Below, piece after piece: positions 31,848-39,934 of a stretch of 64,000 nucleotides of DNA. Position numbers and translations under genes: made by a program. A model generated the notes under the pieces. The model was not told the origin of the DNA and did not search any database. It worked only from the letters and a program-made list of their open reading frames with translations. Each line of letters begins with the position of its first letter. The stretch's first letter is position 1. This DNA is from Alphaproteobacteria bacterium (GTDB lineage: Bacteria > Pseudomonadota > Alphaproteobacteria > Micropepsales > Micropepsaceae), in assembly GCA_003158585.1 (NCBI GenBank), contig PMKE01000071.1:81191-145190 (forward strand), in the 5' to 3' direction.

Positions 31848-33806
31848 TTAATAATCGGCTGACGAGGAGCCCACGCTGAAGCGGAATCGCCGCGGCCCTT
31901 TGGAGAACGGGGTCGGTTTGCGCGTGTCGTCGAGTTCCAGGGCCGAAAGCGCGAACTGGCAGAACACCCCGCCGCGCAACCGCCGGTGGGTCAGAAGGCC
32001 GAGCAAGGGGGCCGTGGCGCGGTCGACCTCGACGCGGATGCCGGTCCTGCCGTCGCCGATCTCGGCCCAGCCTTCCGTCATGCCGACGCCGTGCGAGGCC
32101 GAAACCAGGAACGACACCGGCGCCCCGTGGTCCACGTTCTCGTCAGCGAGTGCAAAAGTTTCCGCTTCCTTACCGCCGTTGTGGGTCCTTAACGAAAGCC
32201 GGTCCCAATCGAAGGCACCGGGAAGCAGCGTGACGTGGCCGAGCCGGAGGCATCCCTTGCCCCAGTCGTCCCAGTTGAAAGCGAGGTCGAAATCGATCTG
32301 CGGGCGCCACCCGTGGAAGCGCAGCGTCTTCTCGATGGCCCCCTTGGGCGTCTCGATGCGCGCGAAGACGAGAACGTCTTCGCCCTCATTCCACCTCTCA
32401 GCCGTGCACCATTCGAGGTCCGTGACTTTGTGCTCTCCGGGCGCCTCGAACACGGCGTTGCCGGTGTACCAGTCGGCCTGGAGGGCGATGTCGTCGAAGC
32501 TGCCGAGCGGCAGCATGCCGATGGGCGCCGTGTCCTGGCCGCGGAAGCGCACGCTGGAAAGGGCCAGCCCCCGGCGGCGGTCGAGGCGTGCTTCGAGCGA
32601 GGGCGTTACGATGTCGAAATGACGCGCTTCGACGATCTCGCCATGCGGCGCCGGAGGAGCGGGCGAGGCTTGCAGATTCCTACGCGCCTGTGCGGCACGT
32701 AGCCTGCGGCCGAGATCGTCCCAGCGCTTCATGGTGATGTGGGTGCGGAAGTCGCTCGACCACAGAAAGCAAAGTTCCTTCCACGCTTCGGGTTCCGCCC
32801 CTACCGTTTTGAGCGCGCGATAAAGGCTCTCGCAAGCGGCGTTGACGGCAAGGTCGTCTCGGCCGGTGACGGCCCAGCGCGACAGATTGTATTTACGCTG
32901 CTTCTTGACGGGGATGGGGCAGGCGGCGGTTTCCAGCCGCAATGCCTCGCCCGTCGCGTTCTGCGCCAGCTTCGAAGGCAGGACCATCGTGCAGCCGGGT
33001 TCCGCGGCCAGCCGCGCGAAGGCCGTCTCCAGCTTGCTCCATTCGGAAGTGGAGCCCAGCTTCTCTTCGGTGCGATAGCGCCCGGGGCGGAAATCGAAAA
33101 TCTCCGCGTCGCTGGCATAGAGGCACAACACGCGCTCGCTGCCGCGCTGGGCGCGGACATAGGCGAGGTAATCCTCAAGCTCGATGTCGCCGTGAGCGAA
33201 GCGTTGCAGCTTCTGGAAGGCGACAGTGTTGGTCCAGAGGAGTCCGATGCTGCGCCCGTCGCTGCCGAGGGCGCGCTGCGGCCGGAAACCCGTCTCCGCC
33301 GGCCATTGGTGATGCGAGGCGGGATTGTCCCAGTCCATCAGAAGCGTGCGATAGCCGGCGTCGAGATAGAGCCCGACCAACCCGCCCGAATAGGCCTGCT
33401 CGTTGACGAGGGCGATGGAGGGCTGCACGCCGAGCAGGCTGCGATAAACCTCGTTGCCGATGGCGAGATTGGCTTCCGTCACGCGCCAAGGCACCAGGGG
33501 ACCGATCATCTGGCTGTAGCCCGCGCCGATGAACTCGACGCGCCGTTCGGCGACGAGACGCTTCAGGGTCTCGATCCACACCGGATCGCGCCGGGCGATT
33601 TCCTCCAGCGTGAAGCCCGAGGCCTCGATGCCGACGGGACCGCATTTCTCGGCCAAACGCAGCAGGGGCCAGTAGCAGCGCGCGATCACTTCGGCGCGCT
33701 GTTCCTCCTCGATGGAGGAATAGGCGAGGTTGAGATGGAAGAAGGCGAACAGGCTGAGCGTGTCCGCCTCTGTGTCAAGCTGGCGGACGGGGAACGGGGC
33801 GTTCAT
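31848..33806 (-). CDS. Glycoside hydrolase family 57-like protein
   Basis: From ATG 33806 it is 652 aa, without signal peptide. The N-terminal barrel resembles GH57: LFAFFHLNLAYSSI, VEFIGAGYSQMIGPL, ALVNEQAYSGGLVGLYLDAG and LLMDWDNPASHHQW, with a DAE motif in LYASDAEIFDFRPGRY that sits where GH57 enzymes carry an acidic catalytic residue. The C-terminal 250 residues look like a beta-rich domain. The ATG overlaps the ATP-grasp stop by 4 bp. A cytoplasmic hydrolase or transglycosidase inside a nucleotide-sugar operon is unusual; it may act on a lipid- or nucleotide-linked intermediate, which is inference. Confidence 0.68.
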   Translation of the reverse strand: MNAPFPVRQLDTEADTLSLFAFFHLNLAYSSIEEEQRAEVIARCYWPLLRLAEKCGPVGIEASGFTLEEIARRDPVWIETLKRLVAERRVEFIGAGYSQMIGPLVPWRVTEANLAIGNEVYRSLLGVQPSIALVNEQAYSGGLVGLYLDAGYRTLLMDWDNPASHHQWPAETGFRPQRALGSDGRSIGLLWTNTVAFQKLQRFAHGDIELEDYLAYVRAQRGSERVLCLYASDAEIFDFRPGRYRTEEKLGSTSEWSKLETAFARLAAEPGCTMVLPSKLAQNATGEALRLETAACPIPVKKQRKYNLSRWAVTGRDDLAVNAACESLYRALKTVGAEPEAWKELCFLWSSDFRTHITMKRWDDLGRRLRAAQARRNLQASPAPPAPHGEIVEARHFDIVTPSLEARLDRRRGLALSSVRFRGQDTAPIGMLPLGSFDDIALQADWYTGNAVFEAPGEHKVTDLEWCTAERWNEGEDVLVFARIETPKGAIEKTLRFHGWRPQIDFDLAFNWDDWGKGCLRLGHVTLLPGAFDWDRLSLRTHNGGKEAETFALADENVDHGAPVSFLVSASHGVGMTEGWAEIGDGRTGIRVEVDRATAPLLGLLTHRRLRGGVFCQFALSALELDDTRKPTPFSKGPRRFRFSVGSSSADY

Positions 33807-35014
33807 GCGGTCTCGATCCTGAGACAGGCGAGTGCGTCGTTCGCGGCCTTCAAGGCCACCTCGCGTGTGGCGCCGGTCGCCAGAACCATCGCGGCCGAGG
33901 GTCGCTTGTCGCCCGCCGGCGGGATGACGTCGCCGAGCCTGGCCGTGACGATCATATCGGCGACGCCGGGAATCTTGCTCGCTTCGTCGGCGCCGCGGAT
34001 GGAGACGACGCGCCCGGCCTTGGGAAAAGCGTAACGCTGGATGACGGGCTTCAGATATTTCGGCTCCAGGTCTTCGACAGGCTCGCCCAGCGCCACTCGG
34101 ATGGCGTTGCCGACGAAATCGACGCCGGTGTTGAGGGGAATTTCCCGCGTGCAAAAGAAGCCGCCGGAAAGCCGCGCCGCCAGTTCGATGACGTAGACAT
34201 CGCCCTTGTGCACCACGATGTCGCCCTTGACGGTGCCGTCGGTGACGCCGAGGGCTGCCGCGGCCCGCCCCACCACGTCCTTCACCTTCTCCTGGATGTC
34301 GGCCGGGAGATGGCTCGGCAGGTCGCCGCCGTTCTCGATGAAATAGGGTGCGTAGCGTTCGAGGTATTCGTAATTGCGGTCGGAGAAGCCGGGCGTGTGG
34401 CAACGCCCGCCGGCCACGATCGATTCCGTCGAGATCTGCGGACCTTCCAGATACTGCTCGACCATGACGCGCTGGGTGGGCGAGTGCGAGCGGGCGAACT
34501 GGAAGGCTTTGTCCAGATCCTGCAACCGCGCCAGGCGCTGCACGCCGCGCGAACCGCGGCTGTCGACCGGCTTGATGACCAGATCGCGACCGCGCTCTAC
34601 GGCGATGCGTTGCAAGGCCTGGGGTGTCGCCACTTCCGAGAACCAAGGAACTGGAACGCCCCTCTCGGCGAAGCGCTGCTTCATGGCGAGCTTGTCGCAA
34701 GCCAGCTCCGCCGTCTCGCGCGTGATCCCGGCAAGGCCGAGGCGCGTGTTCACTGCGGCGACCGTCAGGGGCGCGTCGGCGGCGACACAGATGACGCCGT
34801 CGATCTTGCGGATTTTCGTGTGGAAGCGGAACGCCGCCGCCGCCGTCATATCGGGTCCGTAGACGTCGGCGATCAGACAGGAATCGGCGTGCGCGAAGCC
34901 GGGCGCTTCGGGGTTGATGTCGGAGACGACGACATAAAGCCCCATCTCTTTGGCCCGGCGCGCGGCATCGGCGGCCTCGACGCCGCCCGAAACGATGAGA
35001 AGGGTTTTTTCCAC
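33803..35014 (-). CDS. ATP-grasp domain ligase in the sugar operon
   Basis: A 403-aa ATP-grasp enzyme. Domain order: Rossmann-like N-terminus (LLIVSGGVEAADAARRAKEMG), then the ATP-grasp fold with LVIKPVDSRGSRGVQRL (phosphate loop), VMVEQYLEGPQISTES and the Mg-binding GDVYVIELAARLSGGF. This resembles carbamoyl-phosphate synthase-like and PurK-like ligases that join a carboxylate to an amine or thiol. In this locus it could make an amide on an amino sugar. Start is GTG 35014 behind a G-rich site. Substrates unknown. Confidence 0.85.
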   Translation of the reverse strand: MEKTLLIVSGGVEAADAARRAKEMGLYVVVSDINPEAPGFAHADSCLIADVYGPDMTAAAAFRFHTKIRKIDGVICVAADAPLTVAAVNTRLGLAGITRETAELACDKLAMKQRFAERGVPVPWFSEVATPQALQRIAVERGRDLVIKPVDSRGSRGVQRLARLQDLDKAFQFARSHSPTQRVMVEQYLEGPQISTESIVAGGRCHTPGFSDRNYEYLERYAPYFIENGGDLPSHLPADIQEKVKDVVGRAAAALGVTDGTVKGDIVVHKGDVYVIELAARLSGGFFCTREIPLNTGVDFVGNAIRVALGEPVEDLEPKYLKPVIQRYAFPKAGRVVSIRGADEASKIPGVADMIVTARLGDVIPPAGDKRPSAAMVLATGATREVALKAANDALACLRIETA

Positions 35015-35032
35015 TTTTGCCCCCTACTCAAT

Positions 35033-35163
35033 TGTCATCCCGGGCAAGCGTCTTGAGCGAAGCGAAAGACGCGCGACCCGGGACCCACCTGGAAACATGC
35101 GTTTGTTTTGAAGTGGGTCCCGGCTCTGCGCGCTGCTTTCGCAGTGCTTGGCCGGGATGACAT
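35033..35163. repeat. Intergenic repeat family B, copy 1 (complete)
   Basis: The ends TGTCATCCCGGGCAAGC and GCTTGGCCGGGATGACA are inverted copies (16 of 17). Inside are shorter inverted pairs such as GGGACCCAC/GTGGGTCCC. It occupies the gap between SDR and ATP-grasp genes. It may be transcribed as part of the operon and fold in the mRNA. Confidence 0.82.
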
Positions 35164-35196
35164 ATTTTTGTGAACGGACAGGGTTGGCACCAACCA

Positions 35197-35949
35197 TCAG
35201 AAGTACAATCCGCCGTTGACGTTGATGGTCTGTGCCGTGATGTAGGACGACGCATCGGAGGCCAGGAACACCACCGCATCGGCGACTTCGCTGGTGCGGC
35301 CCATGCGTTTCAGGATGATGTTTTCCGCCGCCTTCTGCACGCTCGCCGCCGCCATGCCGGCCGCCGCCATGTCGGAGGCGATGAGGCCCGCGGCCACGGT
35401 GTTAGAGCGCACCCCGTGCGGCGCGCCGAAACGCGCGACGACCTGCGCCAGCGAGATCAGGCCCGCCTTCGACGCGGCATAGTGCGCCGTGCGCGGCCCG
35501 CCATACTGTCCGCTGACCGAGCCGATGTGGACGATGGAGCCGCCGCCCGCTTCCGCGATCAAGGGCAGGAACGCCTGCGCGCAGACGAACGGTCCCCTCA
35601 GATTGGTGGACAGGATGAAATCCCAGTCCGCATCACTCACCTGATCGAAGTCGGTCGGTTTGTTGATACCGGCATTGTTGACCAGGATCGAGACGGGGCC
35701 GAAACCACGCGCGTCCCTGGCGACGGCCTCGACGCCGGCGCGGTCGGTGACGTCCATTTGCAGGGCGAGCGCCCGGCGGCCCATGCCTTCGATCTGTTTG
35801 ACGACGGCGCCGGCCTCTTCCCGCTTCTCGCGGAAGGTGAGGATGACGTCGGCGCCCGCTTCGGCGAGACCGAGCGCGATGGCTCGCCCGATGCCGCGGC
35901 TGCCGCCGGTGACGACGGCGTTCTTACCGGAAAGGGAGAAGCGGCTCAT
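35197..35949 (-). CDS. Short-chain dehydrogenase/reductase
   Basis: A 250-aa classical SDR: cofactor motif VVTGGSRGIGRAIALG, ILVNNAGI, catalytic Ser in IGSVSGQYGG and Tyr-Lys in YAASKAG. R at the end of the second strand (TFREKREE) suggests NADPH. It looks like FabG but is coupled by 4 bp to the transketolase pair, so it likely reduces or oxidises a sugar intermediate in the same pathway. C-terminus TINVNGGLYF is normal. The track ORF to 36774 is spurious extension. Confidence 0.9.
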   Translation of the reverse strand: MSRFSLSGKNAVVTGGSRGIGRAIALGLAEAGADVILTFREKREEAGAVVKQIEGMGRRALALQMDVTDRAGVEAVARDARGFGPVSILVNNAGINKPTDFDQVSDADWDFILSTNLRGPFVCAQAFLPLIAEAGGGSIVHIGSVSGQYGGPRTAHYAASKAGLISLAQVVARFGAPHGVRSNTVAAGLIASDMAAAGMAAASVQKAAENIILKRMGRTSEVADAVVFLASDASSYITAQTINVNGGLYF

Positions 35950-36917
35950 GAAAGACCTTCCTTGCGTGCGATGGCGCGCCTGGCGGCCGCCGCGATGAAC
36001 GGCGCCGTGATCTGGAAATGCTCGGCCAGTTCGTCCGGCTCGCCGGAGGTGCCGAAGCAATCCCTCAGCCCCACGAACTCGATGGGGCAGGGAAGGTTCT
36101 GCGTCACCGCCTCGGCGACCGCGCTGCCCAGCCCGCCGAAGATGTTGTGGTCTTCGGCCGTGACCATGCAGCCGGTCTCTTCGGCACAGCGCCGCAGCAA
36201 ATCGCTGTCGATGGGCTTGATGGTCGGCATGTTGACGACGCGGGCGTTGATGTCGTCCTCGGCCAGCAGCTCGGCGGCTTCCAAGGCACGCGCCACTTCC
36301 ACGCCGCAGGCCACCAGCGTTACGTCGATGCCATGACGGATGATCTGGCCCTTGCCTATCTCGAACACGTGGTCGTCGCCGAACAGCCGCTTGGCGGGAC
36401 TGCGCCCGGTGCGCATGTAGACCGGACCTTCGAATTCCAGGATGGCGCGCGTCGCCTGCGCGGTTTCGATCGGATCGGCGGGCGAGATCACCGTCATGCC
36501 GGGAATGGCGCGGAAAGCTGCGATGTCTTCCAAAGCCTGCGCCGAGCCGCCGTCGGGGCCGACGTCGAGGCCGGGATGGCTCGCCACGATCTTGGCGTTG
36601 CGCTTGGCATAACCGATGGAGAGCCGCGCCTGTTCGTAGGCGCGTTCGAGGAAGCAGGCGAAGCCGGTGACCACCGGCAGCATGCCGACCGCGGCCAGGC
36701 CGCCGGCCGCCGCCATCATGTTCTGCTCGGCGATGCCGAACTGGATCAGCCGCTCGGGATGCGCCTTGCGCCAATGATGCACGCCGGTGCCGCCGGCAAC
36801 GTCGGCGTCGAGCACGACCATCTTGGGGAATTCGTCGGCCAAGCCGACCAGCGCCTTGCCGAAGGCCTCGCGCAGAGAATCGCCGGATGAACCGATAAGG
36901 GCGGGTGCGTCAGACAT
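35946..36917 (-). CDS. Transketolase C-terminal subunit
   Basis: The 323-aa chain holds the Pyr and C-terminal domains of a transketolase. Catalytic Glu is in IQFGIAEQNMMAAAGGLA, ThDP-facing segments are LDADVAGGTGVHHW and GFACFLERAYEQARLSIGY. It ends in the usual C-terminal domain. It overlaps the N-terminal subunit gene by 8 bp, which fits equimolar synthesis. Such split transketolases occur in sugar and secondary-metabolite clusters and in archaea. The acceptor sugar is unknown. Confidence 0.9.
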   Translation of the reverse strand: MSDAPALIGSSGDSLREAFGKALVGLADEFPKMVVLDADVAGGTGVHHWRKAHPERLIQFGIAEQNMMAAAGGLAAVGMLPVVTGFACFLERAYEQARLSIGYAKRNAKIVASHPGLDVGPDGGSAQALEDIAAFRAIPGMTVISPADPIETAQATRAILEFEGPVYMRTGRSPAKRLFGDDHVFEIGKGQIIRHGIDVTLVACGVEVARALEAAELLAEDDINARVVNMPTIKPIDSDLLRRCAEETGCMVTAEDHNIFGGLGSAVAEAVTQNLPCPIEFVGLRDCFGTSGEPDELAEHFQITAPFIAAAARRAIARKEGLS

Positions 36918-37800
36918 CGAGAAGCTCCTTGATTTCGTCCTGTTCCGCGCCGAGGGCGGCGAGCGCCGTTTCTGCCTGTTCGCGCGAGAGTTTGACGCTG
37001 CCGTGCCAAGCGGGGCTGCCTTCCATGTAAGGCACGCCCTTGCCCTTCAGTGTGTGGGCGACGAGCACCGAGGGGCGCTCGCGCGTTGAGGCCGCCAGAT
37101 GCAGCGTCGAGAGAATTTCGGGGATGTTGTGGCCGTCGATCTCGAACACCGTCCAGCCGAAGGCGCGCCATTTGTCGGCCAAGGGCGCGATGCCGCAGAT
37201 GTCCTCGTTGAGGGCGTCCGACTGCATCTTGTTGTAGTCGATAATGGCGCAGAGGTTGTCGAGCTTGTGGTGGGCGGCGCACATGGCGGCTTCCCACACT
37301 TCGCCTTCCTGCATTTCGCCGTCGCCGAGCAGCGTGTAGACGCGGGGTTTGAGCTTCTGCATCTTGAGGCCCAGCGCCATGCCGACCGCGACGGAGAAGC
37401 CTTGGCCGAGCGAACCTGTGGAGGTCTCGACCCACGGCAGGTCGCGCACATGCGGATGGCCCTGGAAGCGGCTGCCCAGCCTGCGCAGGGTAAGCGCGTC
37501 GGTCTTGTCGCAGAAGCCGTGCCAGGCGCCGATGGCATAGAGCGTCGGGCAGGCGTGACCCTTCGACAGCACGAAGCGGTCCCGGCCCGGATCGTTGATG
37601 GTGGCCGGCCAGGCGTTCATCTCGGCGCCGTAGAGGCAGGCGAGGATGTCGGCGCAGCTGAGCGCGCCGCCGGGATGTCCCGAGGTGGCGCGGTAGATCG
37701 AGGCGATGGTGTGGCGGCGGGTGAATAGCGCGGCCTCGGCGATCTGGGTTTCCAGATCGGGACTGGCCGCGTCGTCACGCAAAGATGTGGCAGTGCTCAT
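36910..37800 (-). CDS. Transketolase N-terminal subunit
   Basis: The 296-aa chain carries the ThDP diphosphate-binding domain. The GDG-N motif is YTLLGDGEMQEGEVWEAAMC..IIDYNKMQSD and SGHPGGALSCADILACLYG is the conserved N-terminal segment. LPWVETSTGSLGQGFSVAVG adds to the assignment. I start at ATG 37800; the track start at 37905 lies inside the neighbouring gene. Together with the next gene it forms one transketolase, which would move a two-carbon ketol unit. Confidence 0.92.
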   Translation of the reverse strand: MSTATSLRDDAASPDLETQIAEAALFTRRHTIASIYRATSGHPGGALSCADILACLYGAEMNAWPATINDPGRDRFVLSKGHACPTLYAIGAWHGFCDKTDALTLRRLGSRFQGHPHVRDLPWVETSTGSLGQGFSVAVGMALGLKMQKLKPRVYTLLGDGEMQEGEVWEAAMCAAHHKLDNLCAIIDYNKMQSDALNEDICGIAPLADKWRAFGWTVFEIDGHNIPEILSTLHLAASTRERPSVLVAHTLKGKGVPYMEGSPAWHGSVKLSREQAETALAALGAEQDEIKELLDV

Positions 37801-37813
37801 GGTCGGGTTCCCC

Positions 37814-38980
37814 TCAAGCGGCCAGGCGCAGGCGCGCGCGGCCGAGTAAATCGGTGAAACGCAGAATTTCGGCGCCGGGGGCGCGCTCACGCGCCTCGGC
37901 CGCAATCTCGTCGGCGAAGCCGCGCGACATCACGACGACGACGCCCGGTTTGGTTTCGGCCAGTGCTTCGGGACCCTTCAGAGCGCAGCCGTGGCGCTCG
38001 GCGACGTGGGCCATAAGATGTGTGTCGATCAGCACACGGAGTTTCTTGGGATCGAAGCCGCCGTGCACCACCAGGCTGTCGAAGATGCGCCCGGCGCCCC
38101 ACATGGCGATGCCTCTGGGTGCCAGCGACGCCAACTCGGCGGCGACCGCTGCCAGCGCTTCGATGTTGTGGGCGCGGCCGGCGATATAGCTCGAGATCAA
38201 CTCGTAGGCGCGATCCACTTCGCCCGGATCGGCGGCGGCGGGCACCTCGGCGTAATCGGCTTTCTTCGCCACCAGGAACAGATTTTCGCGGTCTGCGGGA
38301 TCGGGGCGTTCGATGATCGCGAAGCCCGCGTTCTCCACCATGCGCGTCAGGGTGCGTTCGGAGAAGTGATAGAGGTGTTTGTCGATGAACCACTCTTCCA
38401 CCACGTCGTCGGCGCCGATCAGCTGGATGTTGGGCGCGTCCAGGATGAGAAGCCCGTCCGTTTTCAGCGTGCGGTGATGATCGCGCAGCACCTCGGCCGG
38501 ATGCGCCAGATGCTCGACGGTGTGGCAGGAATGGACGACGTCGAAGCGCGCCGTTTCCAGCGCGGCGTCTTCGATGCGCGAGACGGTAAGTTCGGTGCGC
38601 GGCATGCCGGCGCAACTCTGTGCCACGCGCTCGTCGGGTTCGACGGCGACGATCTCGGCTTCTGGTGCCGTCTCCAGCAGCGCCTTGGCGAAGCTGCCGC
38701 GGTTGGAACCGACATCGAGCAGCGAGAACGCGCCGTCGATGTGCCGGCGCACGGCGTCGATGGCGATCTTGGTGCGGAAGCCTTTGCCGTAACGCACATT
38801 TCCCCAGTCGGCGCCGCTCGAAACGGCGGGTGCGGCGCGCGGCGCGCGGTCGGCGCGCGGCAGGCTCTGCACCAGCCCGCAATGAGCGCAAACGTGAATG
38901 CCGATGCCGCGGGTCGAACGTTCCGGCGCATAGACGAATCCAAGCTCGTCGCGACCGCAGAGTTCGCAGATGTCCGGCAT
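37814..38980 (-). CDS. Zinc-finger SAM-dependent methyltransferase (sugar C-methyltransferase type)
   Basis: The 388-aa enzyme has three parts. First comes an N-terminal zinc-binding knuckle, CELCGRDELGFVYA...CAHCG. Next is a class I SAM fold with FSLLDVGSNRGSFAKAL and HSCHTVEHLAHPAEVL. Last is a C-terminal domain with MWGAGRIFDSLVVHGGF and PGVVVVMSRGFADEI. This architecture is the one known from C-methyltransferases that add a methyl to deoxysugars. It opens the minus-strand operon, or follows the sulfotransferase gene after 48 bp. The exact acceptor is not predictable. Confidence 0.88.
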   Translation of the reverse strand: MPDICELCGRDELGFVYAPERSTRGIGIHVCAHCGLVQSLPRADRAPRAAPAVSSGADWGNVRYGKGFRTKIAIDAVRRHIDGAFSLLDVGSNRGSFAKALLETAPEAEIVAVEPDERVAQSCAGMPRTELTVSRIEDAALETARFDVVHSCHTVEHLAHPAEVLRDHHRTLKTDGLLILDAPNIQLIGADDVVEEWFIDKHLYHFSERTLTRMVENAGFAIIERPDPADRENLFLVAKKADYAEVPAAADPGEVDRAYELISSYIAGRAHNIEALAAVAAELASLAPRGIAMWGAGRIFDSLVVHGGFDPKKLRVLIDTHLMAHVAERHGCALKGPEALAETKPGVVVVMSRGFADEIAAEARERAPGAEILRFTDLLGRARLRLAA

Positions 38981-39028
38981 TGAAACGAATCCAGGAAGAA
39001 ACCGGTAACTATCTTCCGCCGCGCTTGC

Positions 39029-39856
39029 TTAATAATTCACTACGTATTCAGGCCGCGACGAATAGCCCAGCCGCTCCATCATGGGGTTTGCAATGCGCTC
39101 GAACCGGCTGCGCTGCACTTCGTCCAGCAGCTTGTCTTCGGGGCGGTTCACATTGTGCGGGCGCGCGAACATCGCGAAATATTCCTCGCGAAAGGCAAGG
39201 CCGAGGAACTCGTAAAGCGAGCGTGCCGCCGTTGGGCTGGCACGCAATTCCTCCAGACGCAGGAACAGGCTGCGGCCGGGCAGCGCCGCCAGCGATTCCA
39301 GGATCACGCGATTGATCTCGGCCCAGTGCCAGGCGATGCGCTCGAACTGGCTGAAGCTGCGGAACGCCTCGGCCGCTGGATCGCCGGGCCGGGGCAGGGG
39401 CCACCAGTATTTTTTTTCCGGCGGCGGCGCGGGGTTGTGCACCGGGTCCTCGACATGGGCGCGCAGCACTTGGGTGGAGCGGTCGTCGTAGCACTCGTCC
39501 GCCAGCTTGTTGAAAAAGGAGCCGGCCACCTTCCGGCCGTCGCGCACCAGATGGACGAACTTGGCTTCCGGAAAGAGCGCGGCGAGGTCGCCGATCAGCC
39601 AGGAGAGCTTGTTCGACGAATCACCCCAAAAGGGCTTCTCGCAATAGCGGACGGCGGCGAGGTGAGTCGCGGAAAGCAGTTTGCGCGCCGCCTCCCCGTC
39701 GGCCAGGCCCATGGTGCGGCGCACGCCCAGCGGCTGCACCAGATGCACCATGTATTCGTGATGCATCTCGACGCCCGGCACGGCGGATAACGCCTTGTGC
39801 AGCATGGCGGTTCCCGAACGCCCGCTCGAAACCACGAAAAACGGCCTTGTGGACAA
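39029..39856 (-). CDS. PAPS-dependent sulfotransferase
   Basis: The protein carries the 5'-PSB loop in FFVVSSGRSGTAMLHKAL at its very N-terminus and the 3'-PB-type region in KFVHLVRDGRKVAGSFFNKL. Those are the PAPS-binding motifs of the sulfotransferase family. The C-terminal part is helical with RSLYEFLGLAFREEYF. I use TTG 39856 (275 aa) because GGGGG lies 6 nt upstream; GTG 39901 is an alternative. The track start at 40615 lies in the NeuB gene. It is divergent from the NeuB-family gene and may sulfate the sugar or glycan made here. Confidence 0.85.
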   Translation of the reverse strand: MSTRPFFVVSSGRSGTAMLHKALSAVPGVEMHHEYMVHLVQPLGVRRTMGLADGEAARKLLSATHLAAVRYCEKPFWGDSSNKLSWLIGDLAALFPEAKFVHLVRDGRKVAGSFFNKLADECYDDRSTQVLRAHVEDPVHNPAPPPEKKYWWPLPRPGDPAAEAFRSFSQFERIAWHWAEINRVILESLAALPGRSLFLRLEELRASPTAARSLYEFLGLAFREEYFAMFARPHNVNRPEDKLLDEVQRSRFERIANPMMERLGYSSRPEYVVNY

Positions 39857-39876
39857 GTCGCGCCCCCGTCCCCTCG

Positions 39877-39891
39877 TTAACCCTCTCTTAG
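39877..39891. promoter_or_regulatory. CtrA-like TTAA-N7-TTAG in the divergent sulfotransferase/neuB spacer
   Basis: TTAA, CCCTCTC, TTAG between the two divergent starts. It keeps the 7-bp spacing of CtrA boxes with one mismatch in the second half. Confidence 0.4.
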
Positions 39892-39934
39892 CCAACCGCA
39901 CTTTAGAAACCGTTAAGACACCAACGGGGTTGTC

